A model generated the notes under the pieces. That model searched no databases and was not told where the DNA came from. It was given only the letters and a program-made list of their open reading frames with translations. The position numbers were made by a program, and so were the translations under genes. A stretch of 64,000 nt of DNA from an uncultured Pseudomonadales bacterium (GTDB lineage: Bacteria > Pseudomonadota > Gammaproteobacteria > Pseudomonadales > Porticoccaceae): positions 120,071 to 184,070 of the forward strand of contig CALSQH010000006.1 in NCBI GenBank assembly GCA_943788445.1. The letters are read 5' to 3'. Position 1 is the first letter of the stretch, and the number at the start of each line of letters is the position of its first letter. Shown piece by piece: positions 17,624 through 27,059 of this stretch.

Positions 17624-18901
17624 ATGTCGAAAACATTTAAAGCCACGCCACTGTTTGATGCGCACAAAGCATTTGTACGCTTACCTATGGGTATGGCTAT
17701 GCTCGATGGCTATCCGGATTCAAAGCTGTTTATTGAAGCACTCTGCGAAACAATTTCCGATGTCCGTCAGGATCTTTTGCACACTCAGGCCTTCCTTAAA
17801 AGTTACAGCAGAAAATCTGAGGCCACTTATCGCGGTTATCGCAATGAGGTTGAGCGTCTGTTGCTGTGGGCATGGACTGTCGCTAACAAGAGTGTTATCC
17901 AGCTTAAACGTCCAGATCTAGAGGCATACTTTGATTTTGTTCACAGTCCAGCGCCAGCTTGGGTCGGCGAATCTGTACAGGATCGGTTTAAAATAATCGG
18001 CGGAGAGTCGCGTCAAAATGAACTTTGGCGGCCATTTGCCGTGAAAATCGCCAAGGAAGACCGAAAAGAAGCCATAGCTGAAGGTCTGGATATTAAAGTA
18101 AGTAGAGACGGGCACCTGTTATCTCATGAGGCGATGAAGATCTGCTATTCGGCGGTTTCCTGTTATTACGACTATCTGACAGATGAGGGATATGCCTTTG
18201 GCAATCCGATACCGGCGATTCGCAAGCAGTCGCCCTTCCTTATAAAAGGCGCAACGCAAAAGAGTATTAAACGCCTGTCCGATTTGCAGTGGGAATATGT
18301 TCTCGATTGTGCCGAAAAAGCCGCAGATGATTCGGTTAACCATGAGCGCACCTTATTTGTTATCGCCATATTAAAAACCCTGTATTTGAGAGTTTCAGAG
18401 CTTTCTGACCGGTCCAACTGGCAGCCGGTATGGAAGCATTTTTGGCAGGACAGCGATGGCAATAAATGGCTGAAAGTGCTGGGTAAAGGTAATAAGGTCA
18501 GGGATGTTTCAGTGCCAAGTGCCCTTTCTGGCTATATTGACCGCTACCAGAAATACCGTGCCTCTATGAGTACAACCTTTGGTGTTAACTCAACACTGGT
18601 GGCTAAGAACCGTGGCGTTGGCGGTATGACTTCCCGTCAGTTACGCAGAATCGTTCAGGAAGCTTTTGATTTAGCCTATGCCAAGATGATTGCTGAGGGT
18701 TTTAGCGAAGAAGCTAAAGCGTTGCGTGAGGCATCAACGCACTGGTTGCGTCATACGGGTGCCTCTCAAGATATCGCCACCCGCCCGCTTAAGCATATGG
18801 CCGATGATCTGGGTCATGCGAGCATGGGAACCACCGATCAGGTGTATATCCAGTCGGATATGAAAGAGCGCGCTAGATCCGGCAAGACCCGCGATGTTTA
18901 A
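17624..18901 (+). CDS. orphan tyrosine recombinase / integrase
   Basis: This 425-residue protein has a SAM-like N-terminal domain (FLKSYSRKSEATYRGYRNEV at about residues 59-78) and a phage-integrase catalytic domain. The catalytic set is visible: Arg256 in LYLRVSEL, a Lys in VLGKGNKVRDV, His373 and Arg376 in HWLRHTGASQD, His398 in LGHASMGTTDQ and Tyr408. It lacks the extra helix of integron integrases, so I do not call it IntI. No phage, transposon or cassette gene accompanies it. The large 5' and 3' gaps (303 and 406 bp) suggest a solitary mobile or domesticated gene. What it recombines is unknown. Confidence 0.88.
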   Translation: MSKTFKATPLFDAHKAFVRLPMGMAMLDGYPDSKLFIEALCETISDVRQDLLHTQAFLKSYSRKSEATYRGYRNEVERLLLWAWTVANKSVIQLKRPDLEAYFDFVHSPAPAWVGESVQDRFKIIGGESRQNELWRPFAVKIAKEDRKEAIAEGLDIKVSRDGHLLSHEAMKICYSAVSCYYDYLTDEGYAFGNPIPAIRKQSPFLIKGATQKSIKRLSDLQWEYVLDCAEKAADDSVNHERTLFVIAILKTLYLRVSELSDRSNWQPVWKHFWQDSDGNKWLKVLGKGNKVRDVSVPSALSGYIDRYQKYRASMSTTFGVNSTLVAKNRGVGGMTSRQLRRIVQEAFDLAYAKMIAEGFSEEAKALREASTHWLRHTGASQDIATRPLKHMADDLGHASMGTTDQVYIQSDMKERARSGKTRDV

Positions 18902-19197
18902 TCAGCAATTTCAGTAAGTTAGAGGGAAAACCTAAATTTAATCGACGCTCTGAACTGAGTCTTTCCTGCATTCCGTGGCCTAGCCAATATAGTCTTGCTC
19001 TCGCTTTCTTCCCCTCACTTTATTCGATCTAACCGAGCCCCATCTCAGGGCTATTTCACCCTTGGTTTAACCGCTAAACGGCATTTATTTAACGAATCGG
19101 CGTGATTTATTGTAAGTAATCACTGCGGCTAACTGTACCCAGATAGCTGTGTTGTTTATCCACAGTTTGTATAGAAATGGTCAATTAAAGTAATTTA
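18902..19197. other. gene-free interval after the integrase
   Basis: No open frame, attachment-site duplication or tRNA fragment is apparent. One exact match to the DnaA-box consensus, TTATCCACA, lies at 19156-19164 inside a small CTGTG/CACAG inverted repeat. A single box is expected by chance now and then, so I do not infer an origin. The TetR operator region begins at 19198. Confidence 0.4.
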
Positions 19198-19235
19198 TTG
19201 AATAATTATTCAAATATAATTGAATGATTATTCAA
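19198..19235 (+). promoter_or_regulatory. twin 16-bp operators flanking a TATAAT box
   Basis: A perfect palindrome, TTGAATAATTATTCAA (19198-19213), is followed by a near copy, TTGAATGATTATTCAA (19220-19235). Their centres are 22 bp apart, two helical turns, so two dimers would bind on the same face. A consensus -10 hexamer TATAAT (19215-19220) lies exactly between them, so binding would block the promoter. The TetR-family gene starts at 19308. I infer an autoregulated operator; the -35 is poor (TTTATT, 15 bp spacing). Confidence 0.75.
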
Positions 19236-19307
19236 TATGGTGTTATCCTGCGGTTTATTAATCCGGGTACAGCCCCTTAGTCACCTACATTTCAGAAGAA
19301 TCTAATA

Positions 19308-19937
19308 ATGTCGAATAGCAGAAAGCTAACCCCCAGAAACGAACCTATACAGAAGCGCGCCCTCGCCCGTCGGGCCAATATTCTGCACGTCACGGCACTG
19401 GCGCTTGAGGAGGTTGGTCAGGATGATCTGACGACTATCCTGGTTGCCAAGCGCGCTGGTGTGTCTGTAGGTACGCTCTACCACTACTTTCCCAACAAGT
19501 ACGCGATTCTCCACGCCTTGGGTGAGCAGTGGCTTGGGGAGGTAGAGGCTGCTCTGGATGAGCTGGAGGCGTTTAATATTGAGTCGCTGAGCTTGCGGCG
19601 CTTTGTTGAAATGTGTGTGGACCGCAGTCTAGCTGCCTATACAGCCCAGCGAGGCTTATTGCCGCTAGTGCAGGCAATGTATGGGGTGCCAGAGTTAAAG
19701 GATCTGAACAATACCTATAATGAGCTGATTGTTAGCGCTATGGCGAGGATGTTTACGCGCTTAGAGGTGGCTGAGCGCCCTGCGGAGCTATCGAGACTGG
19801 GTCGCGCCTATCATGAGGTCAGTCACGCCATGTTATTGCTGGCCGTTAATCAGAGTAAAACTGAAAGCATCAAGACGCTGGGTGATCTTAAGTATTTAAG
19901 TCTATGCCTTCTTGAGCGGGCAAAAAGCCAGTTTTAG
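19308..19937 (+). CDS. TetR-family transcriptional regulator
   Basis: This 209-residue protein has a TetR DNA-binding domain: ARRANILHVTALALEEVGQD, TTILVAKRAGVSVGTLYHYF (about residues 22-66), PNKYAILHALGEQW. The C-terminal half resembles the TetR_C domains of regulators of lipid or efflux genes, but the ligand cannot be inferred. Twin palindromes around a TATAAT box 73-110 bp upstream indicate autorepression. No gene with an obvious function is co-transcribed: the gor gene downstream is on the other strand, converging. It is probably a local autoregulated gene with targets elsewhere. Confidence 0.88.
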   Translation: MSNSRKLTPRNEPIQKRALARRANILHVTALALEEVGQDDLTTILVAKRAGVSVGTLYHYFPNKYAILHALGEQWLGEVEAALDELEAFNIESLSLRRFVEMCVDRSLAAYTAQRGLLPLVQAMYGVPELKDLNNTYNELIVSAMARMFTRLEVAERPAELSRLGRAYHEVSHAMLLLAVNQSKTESIKTLGDLKYLSLCLLERAKSQF

Positions 19938-20039
19938 CGTTGTTCCGCTCTGGGATTGCTTCACTTTAAAGGTGTTCCACAGGTAATAATTAACTTTCGA
20001 TTATGCTCTTATATTACTGATATTAATATGTTTTTTGTC

Positions 20040-21398
20040 TTATCTAGCCTGATTTCTCATGGTGACAAACTCTTCTGCTGCTGAGGGATGAATACCCACA
20101 GTGGCATCAAAGTGGGCTTTGGTAGCACCGGCTTTTAGGGCAATACCTAAGCCCTGAATAATTTCAGCGGCATGCTCGCCGACCATATGGCAGCCAACCA
20201 CCCTATCGGTCTGTGTATCAACCACCAGTTTCATAGTGATTCGCTCAGATCCGCCCCCGAGCGTTTGCAGCATGGGTTTAAAGTCTGAGGTGTAAACTGC
20301 GATATCAGTGTATTCGGCCCTTGCCTGCTCTTCACTTAAGCCGACAGTCCCCAGCTCTGGCTGACAGAACACAGCGGTAGGAATATCGCTGTAATCTATC
20401 GTAGCGCTGCCATCACCGTACAGGTGATCAACCAGCACCATAGCTTCCTGTATGGCCACAGGGGTTAATTGAACACGATCGATAACATCGCCAAGCGCAT
20501 AGATTGATGGCTCGGCGGTACAGAACTGGTCGTCAACAACGATTGAGCCATTGTTGCGCAGGACTACAGCGGTGCTCTCAAGGCCCAAATTGTTGGTATT
20601 TGCCTGACGGCCAGTAGCGTAGAGCGCGATACCCGCCTGTAACTCCGTATTGTCACTGAGTGCAACCGAAAGACCGTCAGTGGTTTTGATAATCTGATTA
20701 ATGTCGCTGCTAAGGTGTAGATGCACGCCTTTTGATGCCATACCCTCTTTTACCTTGTCGCTCATTTCACGATCAAACGACTTGAGTAAATGAGGGCCGC
20801 GATAAACCAAATGTGTCTCTACACCCAAGCCATTTAGGATACCGGCAAACTCAACGGCTATGTAGCCGCCGCCCACAACAACCGCGGTCTTGGGTAATTG
20901 GTCTAGAAAGAACATTTCGTTGGAGCTAACCGCATGCTCACTGCCGGGAAACTCGGGAATATAAGGCCAGCCACCGGTGGCGATTAGAATAGTTTTGGCG
21001 CTATAAGTCTGGCCATTAACCGCAACCTGATGAGGGCCGACGACGGTTGCACGACCGTTGTAAAGATCAGCGCCGCTATTATCAATCAACTTGTTATAGA
21101 TGCCGTTGAGCCGCTCGATCTCTGCAGTTTTATTATCTCTTAGGGTGGCCCAGTCAAGGCTTGGCTGCCCGGGAATAGTCCATCCAAAGCCTTTGCTGGC
21201 ATGAAATAATTCAGGAAACTGCGAGGCGTAGACAAACAGTTTTTTCGGCACACAGCCAACATTGACACAGGTACCGCCGAGATAACGATCCTCTGCGATA
21301 GCGACCTTTTTGCCTTTTGAAGCGGCCATACGTGCCGAGCGAACACCGCCTGAACCAGCGCCAATAACAAATAAGTCATAATCAAATGCAGCCGTCAT
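20040..21398 (-). CDS. gor: glutathione-disulfide reductase
   Basis: The 452-residue flavoprotein reduces oxidised glutathione with NADPH. It has the FAD motif FVIGAGSGGVRSARMA at residues 10-25, the redox-active disulfide GGTCVNVGCVPKK (Cys44 and Cys49), the NAD(P) motif VVVGGGYIAVEFAG and the C-terminal catalytic His in VGIHPSAAEEFVTMR. The length matches Gor, and the CVNVGC spacing is the glutathione reductase type. The start codon directly abuts the cysG stop and its ribosome site GGAGAAAGGA is inside cysG, so the two are co-translated. That places thiol redox and siroheme synthesis in one operon. Confidence 0.93.
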   Translation of the reverse strand: MTAAFDYDLFVIGAGSGGVRSARMAASKGKKVAIAEDRYLGGTCVNVGCVPKKLFVYASQFPELFHASKGFGWTIPGQPSLDWATLRDNKTAEIERLNGIYNKLIDNSGADLYNGRATVVGPHQVAVNGQTYSAKTILIATGGWPYIPEFPGSEHAVSSNEMFFLDQLPKTAVVVGGGYIAVEFAGILNGLGVETHLVYRGPHLLKSFDREMSDKVKEGMASKGVHLHLSSDINQIIKTTDGLSVALSDNTELQAGIALYATGRQANTNNLGLESTAVVLRNNGSIVVDDQFCTAEPSIYALGDVIDRVQLTPVAIQEAMVLVDHLYGDGSATIDYSDIPTAVFCQPELGTVGLSEEQARAEYTDIAVYTSDFKPMLQTLGGGSERITMKLVVDTQTDRVVGCHMVGEHAAEIIQGLGIALKAGATKAHFDATVGIHPSAAEEFVTMRNQAR

Positions 21399-22817
21399 TT
21401 ATCCTTTCTCCTTAATATTGAACCAAGCCAGCTGCTTATGCAGGCTGACCACATGGCCGACAATAATCAATGTAGGGGCCTTTGCTTCAGCATCGCGAAC
21501 AATGCCTGGCAGGATATCTAAATTCCCAGTAAACACCCGCTGATGGTTAGTGGTGCCCTTCTCAATTAATGCTGCAGGTGTATCTGCAGCAAGTCCGTTA
21601 TCTTTAAGCTGTTGGCAAATAGTTTCCATGCCGCTTAGGCCCATATAGAAGACCAGCGTTTGATTGGGTTGGACTAATTCTGGCCAGTTTAAATCCATCT
21701 TTCCAGAGCGCAGATGACCGGCAATAAAGCGTACAGACTGAGCGTGATCGCGGTGTGTCAATGGTATGCCTGCATAGCTTGCGCAGCCAGAAGCAGCGGT
21801 TATACCCGGGACTACCTGAAAAGGAATATTGTGTTCGGCAAGGGTTTCAATTTCTTCGCCGCCGCGACCAAAGATAAACGGATCACCGCCTTTAAGGCGT
21901 ACCACACGGTTACCCTCAAGGGCATAGTCGACCAATTTTTGATTAATGTTGTCCTGAGTTACCGGATGGTCGCCAGCGGTTTTACCCACGTAGATACGTG
22001 TGGCATCGCGGCGTACAAGGTTTAACACCTCGGGGGAGACCAGTCGATCATATAAGACTATATCAGCCTGCTGCATCAGTCGCAGGGCTTTAAACGTAAG
22101 CAGGTCTGGATCACCGGGACCACCGCCCACCAAGTAGACTTCACCGGTTTTAAATTCACTGGTGTTATCAAGTTTATCGGTTAAGAGGCGCTCGGCTTCA
22201 TCGAGGTTATTGGCATAGGCCTGTTCAGCGATAGGTCCATAAAAGACCTCTTCCCAGAACGCTTTGCGATCAGCACCGTTGGAAAACTTGGCTTTAACAC
22301 GCTCCCGAAAGCTACCCGCAAGGGAACCTAATTTACTCATTCCCGCCGGCAATAGTGCTTCAAACTTAGTCCGTAACAATCTAACCAGTACCGGAGCATC
22401 ACCGCCACTGGAGATGGCGATTTGTATTGGCGAGCGATCGACTATTGAGGGAAAGATGACGGTAGAGAATCCCGGATCATCGACGACGTTGGAAAGGATA
22501 TTGGCGGCTTGCGCATGCTCTGACACCAGGCGATTTAAATCGCGGTCATTGGTTGCGGCTATCACCATTACTATATTAGGGATATCCAACATATGCTGAT
22601 GATCGTAAGCAGCGGTAATCAGGTGCAGGCCATTGCAGCCGTGTTTCTTGTCGGCGGCATCCATCGCTAATAGATCTGGACAGAAGTCTTTGGCAACGAT
22701 GGTAATGATGGCGCTGGCTTCTTGGACTAGGCGCACTTTACGCAGGGCGATTTCACCACCACCGACAACCATAATGTTGCGGCCTTTGAGGTTGTGGAAT
22801 AGTGGTAGGTAATCCAT
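21399..22817 (-). CDS. cysG: siroheme synthase CysG (trifunctional)
   Basis: The 472-residue protein joins two enzymes. Residues 1 to about 205 are the precorrin-2 dehydrogenase/ferrochelatase part ([20 protein letters not shown], then [15 protein letters not shown]). Residues from about 215 onward are the uroporphyrinogen-III C-methyltransferase ([58 protein letters not shown]). It makes the siroheme of sulfite reductase, the step after the CysH reaction. It is followed without a gap by gor. The region upstream, towards serS, holds dispersed repeats rather than a clear promoter. Confidence 0.95.
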   Translation of the reverse strand: MDYLPLFHNLKGRNIMVVGGGEIALRKVRLVQEASAIITIVAKDFCPDLLAMDAADKKHGCNGLHLITAAYDHQHMLDIPNIVMVIAATNDRDLNRLVSEHAQAANILSNVVDDPGFSTVIFPSIVDRSPIQIAISSGGDAPVLVRLLRTKFEALLPAGMSKLGSLAGSFRERVKAKFSNGADRKAFWEEVFYGPIAEQAYANNLDEAERLLTDKLDNTSEFKTGEVYLVGGGPGDPDLLTFKALRLMQQADIVLYDRLVSPEVLNLVRRDATRIYVGKTAGDHPVTQDNINQKLVDYALEGNRVVRLKGGDPFIFGRGGEEIETLAEHNIPFQVVPGITAASGCASYAGIPLTHRDHAQSVRFIAGHLRSGKMDLNWPELVQPNQTLVFYMGLSGMETICQQLKDNGLAADTPAALIEKGTTNHQRVFTGNLDILPGIVRDAEAKAPTLIIVGHVVSLHKQLAWFNIKEKG

Positions 22818-22879
22818 TTTTCCCTTTTATTAAATGTCTTTATGTTTAATGAATATTAGCGTTCCCGTGAGACCGCTGT

Positions 22880-22995
22880 TCGCTGTTCGCTGCGCTCTGT
22901 CGGGATGACAGGATTGATTTGTCATCTCGAACGAATCTGAGAGATCTCTGTAAAGGCCTGGAGATCCCTCGACGCTTTGCTCTGTCGGGATCACA
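22880..22995 (-). repeat. inverted copies of the dispersed CCCGACAGAGC repeat
   Basis: Two adjacent copies lie on the minus strand between cysG and serS. Each contains GCTCTGTCGGGAT, the complement of the ATCCCGACAGAGC found at 8261. The second copy also carries the other end of the element (GTCATCTCGAACGAATCTGA, GAGATCTCT). Open frames through this stretch on the minus strand are products of the repeat and not genes. Confidence 0.75.
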
Positions 22996-23020
22996 GCTTG
23001 GGTGTTTGACACCCAAGCTA

Positions 23021-24313
<1,293 letters not shown>

Positions 24314-24363
24314 CTAAATTGAAAGCAAAATGAAAGCAAATTGAAAGCAAACTGAAAACAAAA

Positions 24364-24735
24364 TTATAATAACCGGGCAAGCCAGATTGAACTGCTAATG
24401 GCAACTAGGCATAAGACAACCGTCGCCAGCACATAAACCAGCGCCAGAAAAAGGTGGCCATTTTGCCATAAACCTATGGCATCAAGCGAGAACGTTGAAA
24501 AGGTTGTAAAAGCACCGAGAAAACCGATCATCAGCAGGCCACGCATTTCCGCAGGCAGCGCCGCTCGTTCAACAATAAAAACAAACAACAACCCCATAAC
24601 AAAGCTACCCAACACATTCACCGACAGAGTCGCGTAGGGAAACTTATGGCTAGAAATACTAAATATCCAAGTGCTGACAGCATAGCGAGCCATAGCCCCC
24701 AGCGCACCGCCAATGGCAACCGCAAACCAATGCAT
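24364..24735 (-). CDS. crcB: fluoride ion channel CrcB (Fluc)
   Basis: This 123-residue protein has four predicted membrane helices and the Fluc signature: GGALGAMARYAVSTW near residue 9, NVLGSFVMGLLFVF with the conserved Asn and Gly near 44, and GFLGAFTTFSTFS with the Phe box near 72-84. Family members form dual-topology dimers that export fluoride. The ATG overlaps the rarA stop by one base, so the gene is translationally coupled to rarA. No fluoride riboswitch is apparent because the gene is internal to an operon. Confidence 0.95.
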   Translation of the reverse strand: MHWFAVAIGGALGAMARYAVSTWIFSISSHKFPYATLSVNVLGSFVMGLLFVFIVERAALPAEMRGLLMIGFLGAFTTFSTFSLDAIGLWQNGHLFLALVYVLATVVLCLVAISSSIWLARLL

Positions 24736-26069
24736 TATTGTTTATCCTCTTTGGTGGAATTATCCAGCTCGCGCAGATAGGCCAGCTTTTCAGAAATCTT
24801 CTTTTCCAAGCCCCGGTCAGTAGGAAAATAGTACTGCTTACCGGCTAATTCATCAGGCATATAAGTCTCACCCGCCGCGTAAGCGCCCTCTTCATTGTGG
24901 GCATATCTATAGTCTTTACCGTAATCCAATTCTTTCATAAGGCTAGTAGGCGCATTGCGTAAATGCACAGGCACATCGTAACTCGGCAACGAACGCACCT
25001 CAGCCATAGTCTGATTAAAGGCATTGTAAACAGCGTTGCTCTTTGCCGCGACGGCCAAATAAATCACCGCCTGAGCCAGAGTCAGTTCACCCTCAGGGCT
25101 ACCCAAACGCTCCTGAACATCCCACGCCTTCATCGTAATATCCAAAGCACGAGGGTCCGCATTGCCTATATCTTCACTGGCCATGCGCACCAATCGTCTA
25201 GCGATATAAATTGGATCGCAGCCGCCGTCCAACATCCGACACAGCCAGTAAAGCGCCGCATCTGGCGAAGAACCGCGCACAGACTTATGCAGCGCCGATA
25301 TTTGATCGTAAAAGTACTCGCCACCCTTATCAAAACGACGCGTATCCCCCACCAACACCTGCTCCAAAACCGCCTTATCAATAACCCAAACATCATCCTT
25401 CTCAACCGCCAAATCATTCGCGATCTCCAATAGATTGAGCGCGCGCCGAGCATCGCCGTCAGAGGCCGCAGCCAAAAGATCCAGCGCCTCAGCATCCAAC
25501 TGCAACTGACGATCCGCCAAGCCCACCTGCTGATTAGACAGAGCCTGCTGGATAACCGTTTTAATATGATTTTGATCAAGGCTCTTTAAGACATATACCC
25601 GACAGCGAGATAAGAGTGCATTGTTCAGCTCAAAGGACGGATTCTCAGTCGTAGCACCAATAAACACCACCGTGCCATCTTCCACAAAAGGTAAGAAAGC
25701 ATCCTGCTGCGACTTATTAAAGCGGTGAACCTCATCGACAAACAGAATTGTCTTACGACCACGCAGATCACGCTGCTCCTCGGCTTTAGCAATCGAGGCG
25801 CGAATTTCCTTAACCCCAGACAAGACCGCCGAAATACTCTCAAAATGCGCATCTGCCGCAGCGGCAATAATCTTCGCCAAAGTCGTTTTACCAACCCCCG
25901 GCGGGCCCCAAAAGATCATTGAATGCAACGTCTCGCACTCAATCGCCTCACGCAGCGGCTTACCCGGACCAATTAAATGTTCTTGCCCATAAAACCCATC
26001 AAGAGAGCCAGGGCGCATACGCGCCGCCAACGGTCGGTAAACCTGACGGCTAAAAAGATCAGTTGGCAT
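24735..26069 (-). CDS. rarA: replication-associated recombination AAA+ ATPase RarA
   Basis: I set the start at the ATG at 26069 ([20 protein letters not shown]), giving 444 residues; the frame runs 13 codons further but into lolA. RarA (MgsA/WRNIP1 family) acts at stalled replication forks. Walker A is [14 protein letters not shown], Walker B is [18 protein letters not shown], sensor 1 is [20 protein letters not shown], and the C-terminal tetramerisation part has [20 protein letters not shown]. The start overlaps the lolA end by 11 bases, and the stop overlaps the crcB start, so lolA-rarA-crcB is a tightly coupled operon. Confidence 0.95.
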   Translation of the reverse strand: MPTDLFSRQVYRPLAARMRPGSLDGFYGQEHLIGPGKPLREAIECETLHSMIFWGPPGVGKTTLAKIIAAAADAHFESISAVLSGVKEIRASIAKAEEQRDLRGRKTILFVDEVHRFNKSQQDAFLPFVEDGTVVFIGATTENPSFELNNALLSRCRVYVLKSLDQNHIKTVIQQALSNQQVGLADRQLQLDAEALDLLAAASDGDARRALNLLEIANDLAVEKDDVWVIDKAVLEQVLVGDTRRFDKGGEYFYDQISALHKSVRGSSPDAALYWLCRMLDGGCDPIYIARRLVRMASEDIGNADPRALDITMKAWDVQERLGSPEGELTLAQAVIYLAVAAKSNAVYNAFNQTMAEVRSLPSYDVPVHLRNAPTSLMKELDYGKDYRYAHNEEGAYAAGETYMPDELAGKQYYFPTDRGLEKKISEKLAYLRELDNSTKEDKQ

Positions 26070-26685
26070 TGTTAATAACATCGACCCCATCAGGGATCTC
26101 AAAGACAAAGAGATCAGCGGCCAGAACCGGATTCAACTCAACCGCAGAAAAATTAATCGTCGTTATTTGATCGAGATTATCGGTCAGAGTAATAGATACA
26201 GGCACAGTATCCACAAAGCGGATAGCCATAGTCATAAACAAACTACCGCCCTGCTCCGGGGTCAGTAGAAAATCCCCTTCAGACTGCTGACGAACAAAAT
26301 AGCTCTCGTCGAGCTCATCCAAATCACCAGAAAATAGAATCGCCGGTGTCGCGGTAATATCCTGATTAAACCGTTGGATAATTACCTGTTCAAGATCAGG
26401 ATCGAAAACCCACAGCGTCATACCATCAGAAACAATCTGCTGCGCCATAGGCTGCTCAACAATCCAACGTAACTTAGTTGGCTGAGCCACCTGAAACAAC
26501 CCCTCAGAAGCCTGCAACTCAAAACCATCAGCAGCAGTCACCCGCTGCTTAAACTGCGCCGAAAGACTCTTTATAGGCTGAAGAAGATCACGCAATGCCT
26601 GAATATCTTCAGGATTGCCACCGGCCTTAGCCGCAGAAGCCATGAATAAAAAAGCAGTGATAAGTAAATATTGGGTAAAGCGCAT
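26059..26685 (-). CDS. lolA: outer-membrane lipoprotein carrier protein LolA
   Basis: This 208-residue periplasmic chaperone carries lipoproteins from LolCDE to LolB. It has a signal peptide (MRFTQYLLITAFLFMASAAK) and family matches: LLQPIKSLSAQFKQRVTAAD, LFQVAQPTKLRWIVEQPMAQ, QIVSDGMTLWVFDPDLEQVI. Length is typical. It is first in the lolA-rarA-crcB run and lies downstream of ftsK in the same direction, as in Pseudomonas. A terminator-like hairpin at 26818-26838 separates it from ftsK, so it probably has its own promoter in the 26686-26810 stretch. Confidence 0.93.
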   Translation of the reverse strand: MRFTQYLLITAFLFMASAAKAGGNPEDIQALRDLLQPIKSLSAQFKQRVTAADGFELQASEGLFQVAQPTKLRWIVEQPMAQQIVSDGMTLWVFDPDLEQVIIQRFNQDITATPAILFSGDLDELDESYFVRQQSEGDFLLTPEQGGSLFMTMAIRFVDTVPVSITLTDNLDQITTINFSAVELNPVLAADLFVFEIPDGVDVINNAN

Positions 26686-26812
26686 ACATTATTGTCCATT
26701 AATAGAGGGCCTGCCGCCCCAGTCAAGCGCGGATCACAGGCCGTTGGCGCCGTTAAATCAAATAGCAATTCTACAGGTTTTGCCAACGCTGTTGAATGGT
26801 TTGTTTACAAAC

Positions 26813-26842
26813 AAAAAAGCCCAGCTAAAAGCTGAGCTATTG
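26813..26842 (-). terminator. probable terminator of ftsK
   Basis: On the minus strand AGCTCAGCT, a short loop, then AGCTGGGCT is followed by six Ts. One position is a mismatch. It lies about 220 bases after the ftsK stop. The rest of the 26686-27059 gap is AT-rich and shows no other feature I can support. Confidence 0.6.
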
Positions 26843-27059
26843 TGGTGTAAAATTCGCAGAAGAACACTGCAGAGCCCCTTTATTCTTTCATTCCTCTAGA
26901 ACCCCAGTATTTTTACCTCCAGCCGGAGACTCTCTATTTTATCATCCCGCAGGAGCCCTCCATTAATTTGTCTGTAGTGGTCAACTAATTCAGGGCTCTG
27001 AGTGGGGCTTTACAATAAAGGCTGTCGATCAACACAACCACTAAAGAGTAAAAAACCAA

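Noticed and set aside
17624..18901. Orphan recombinase as the integron integrase for the cassette island
   Set aside because: It lacks the integron-specific helix motif, is about 90 residues longer than IntI, and is 33 kb away.
19156..19164. DnaA box as part of a replication origin
   Set aside because: A single consensus match without an AT-rich unwinding region, dnaA or a box cluster is not evidence for an origin.
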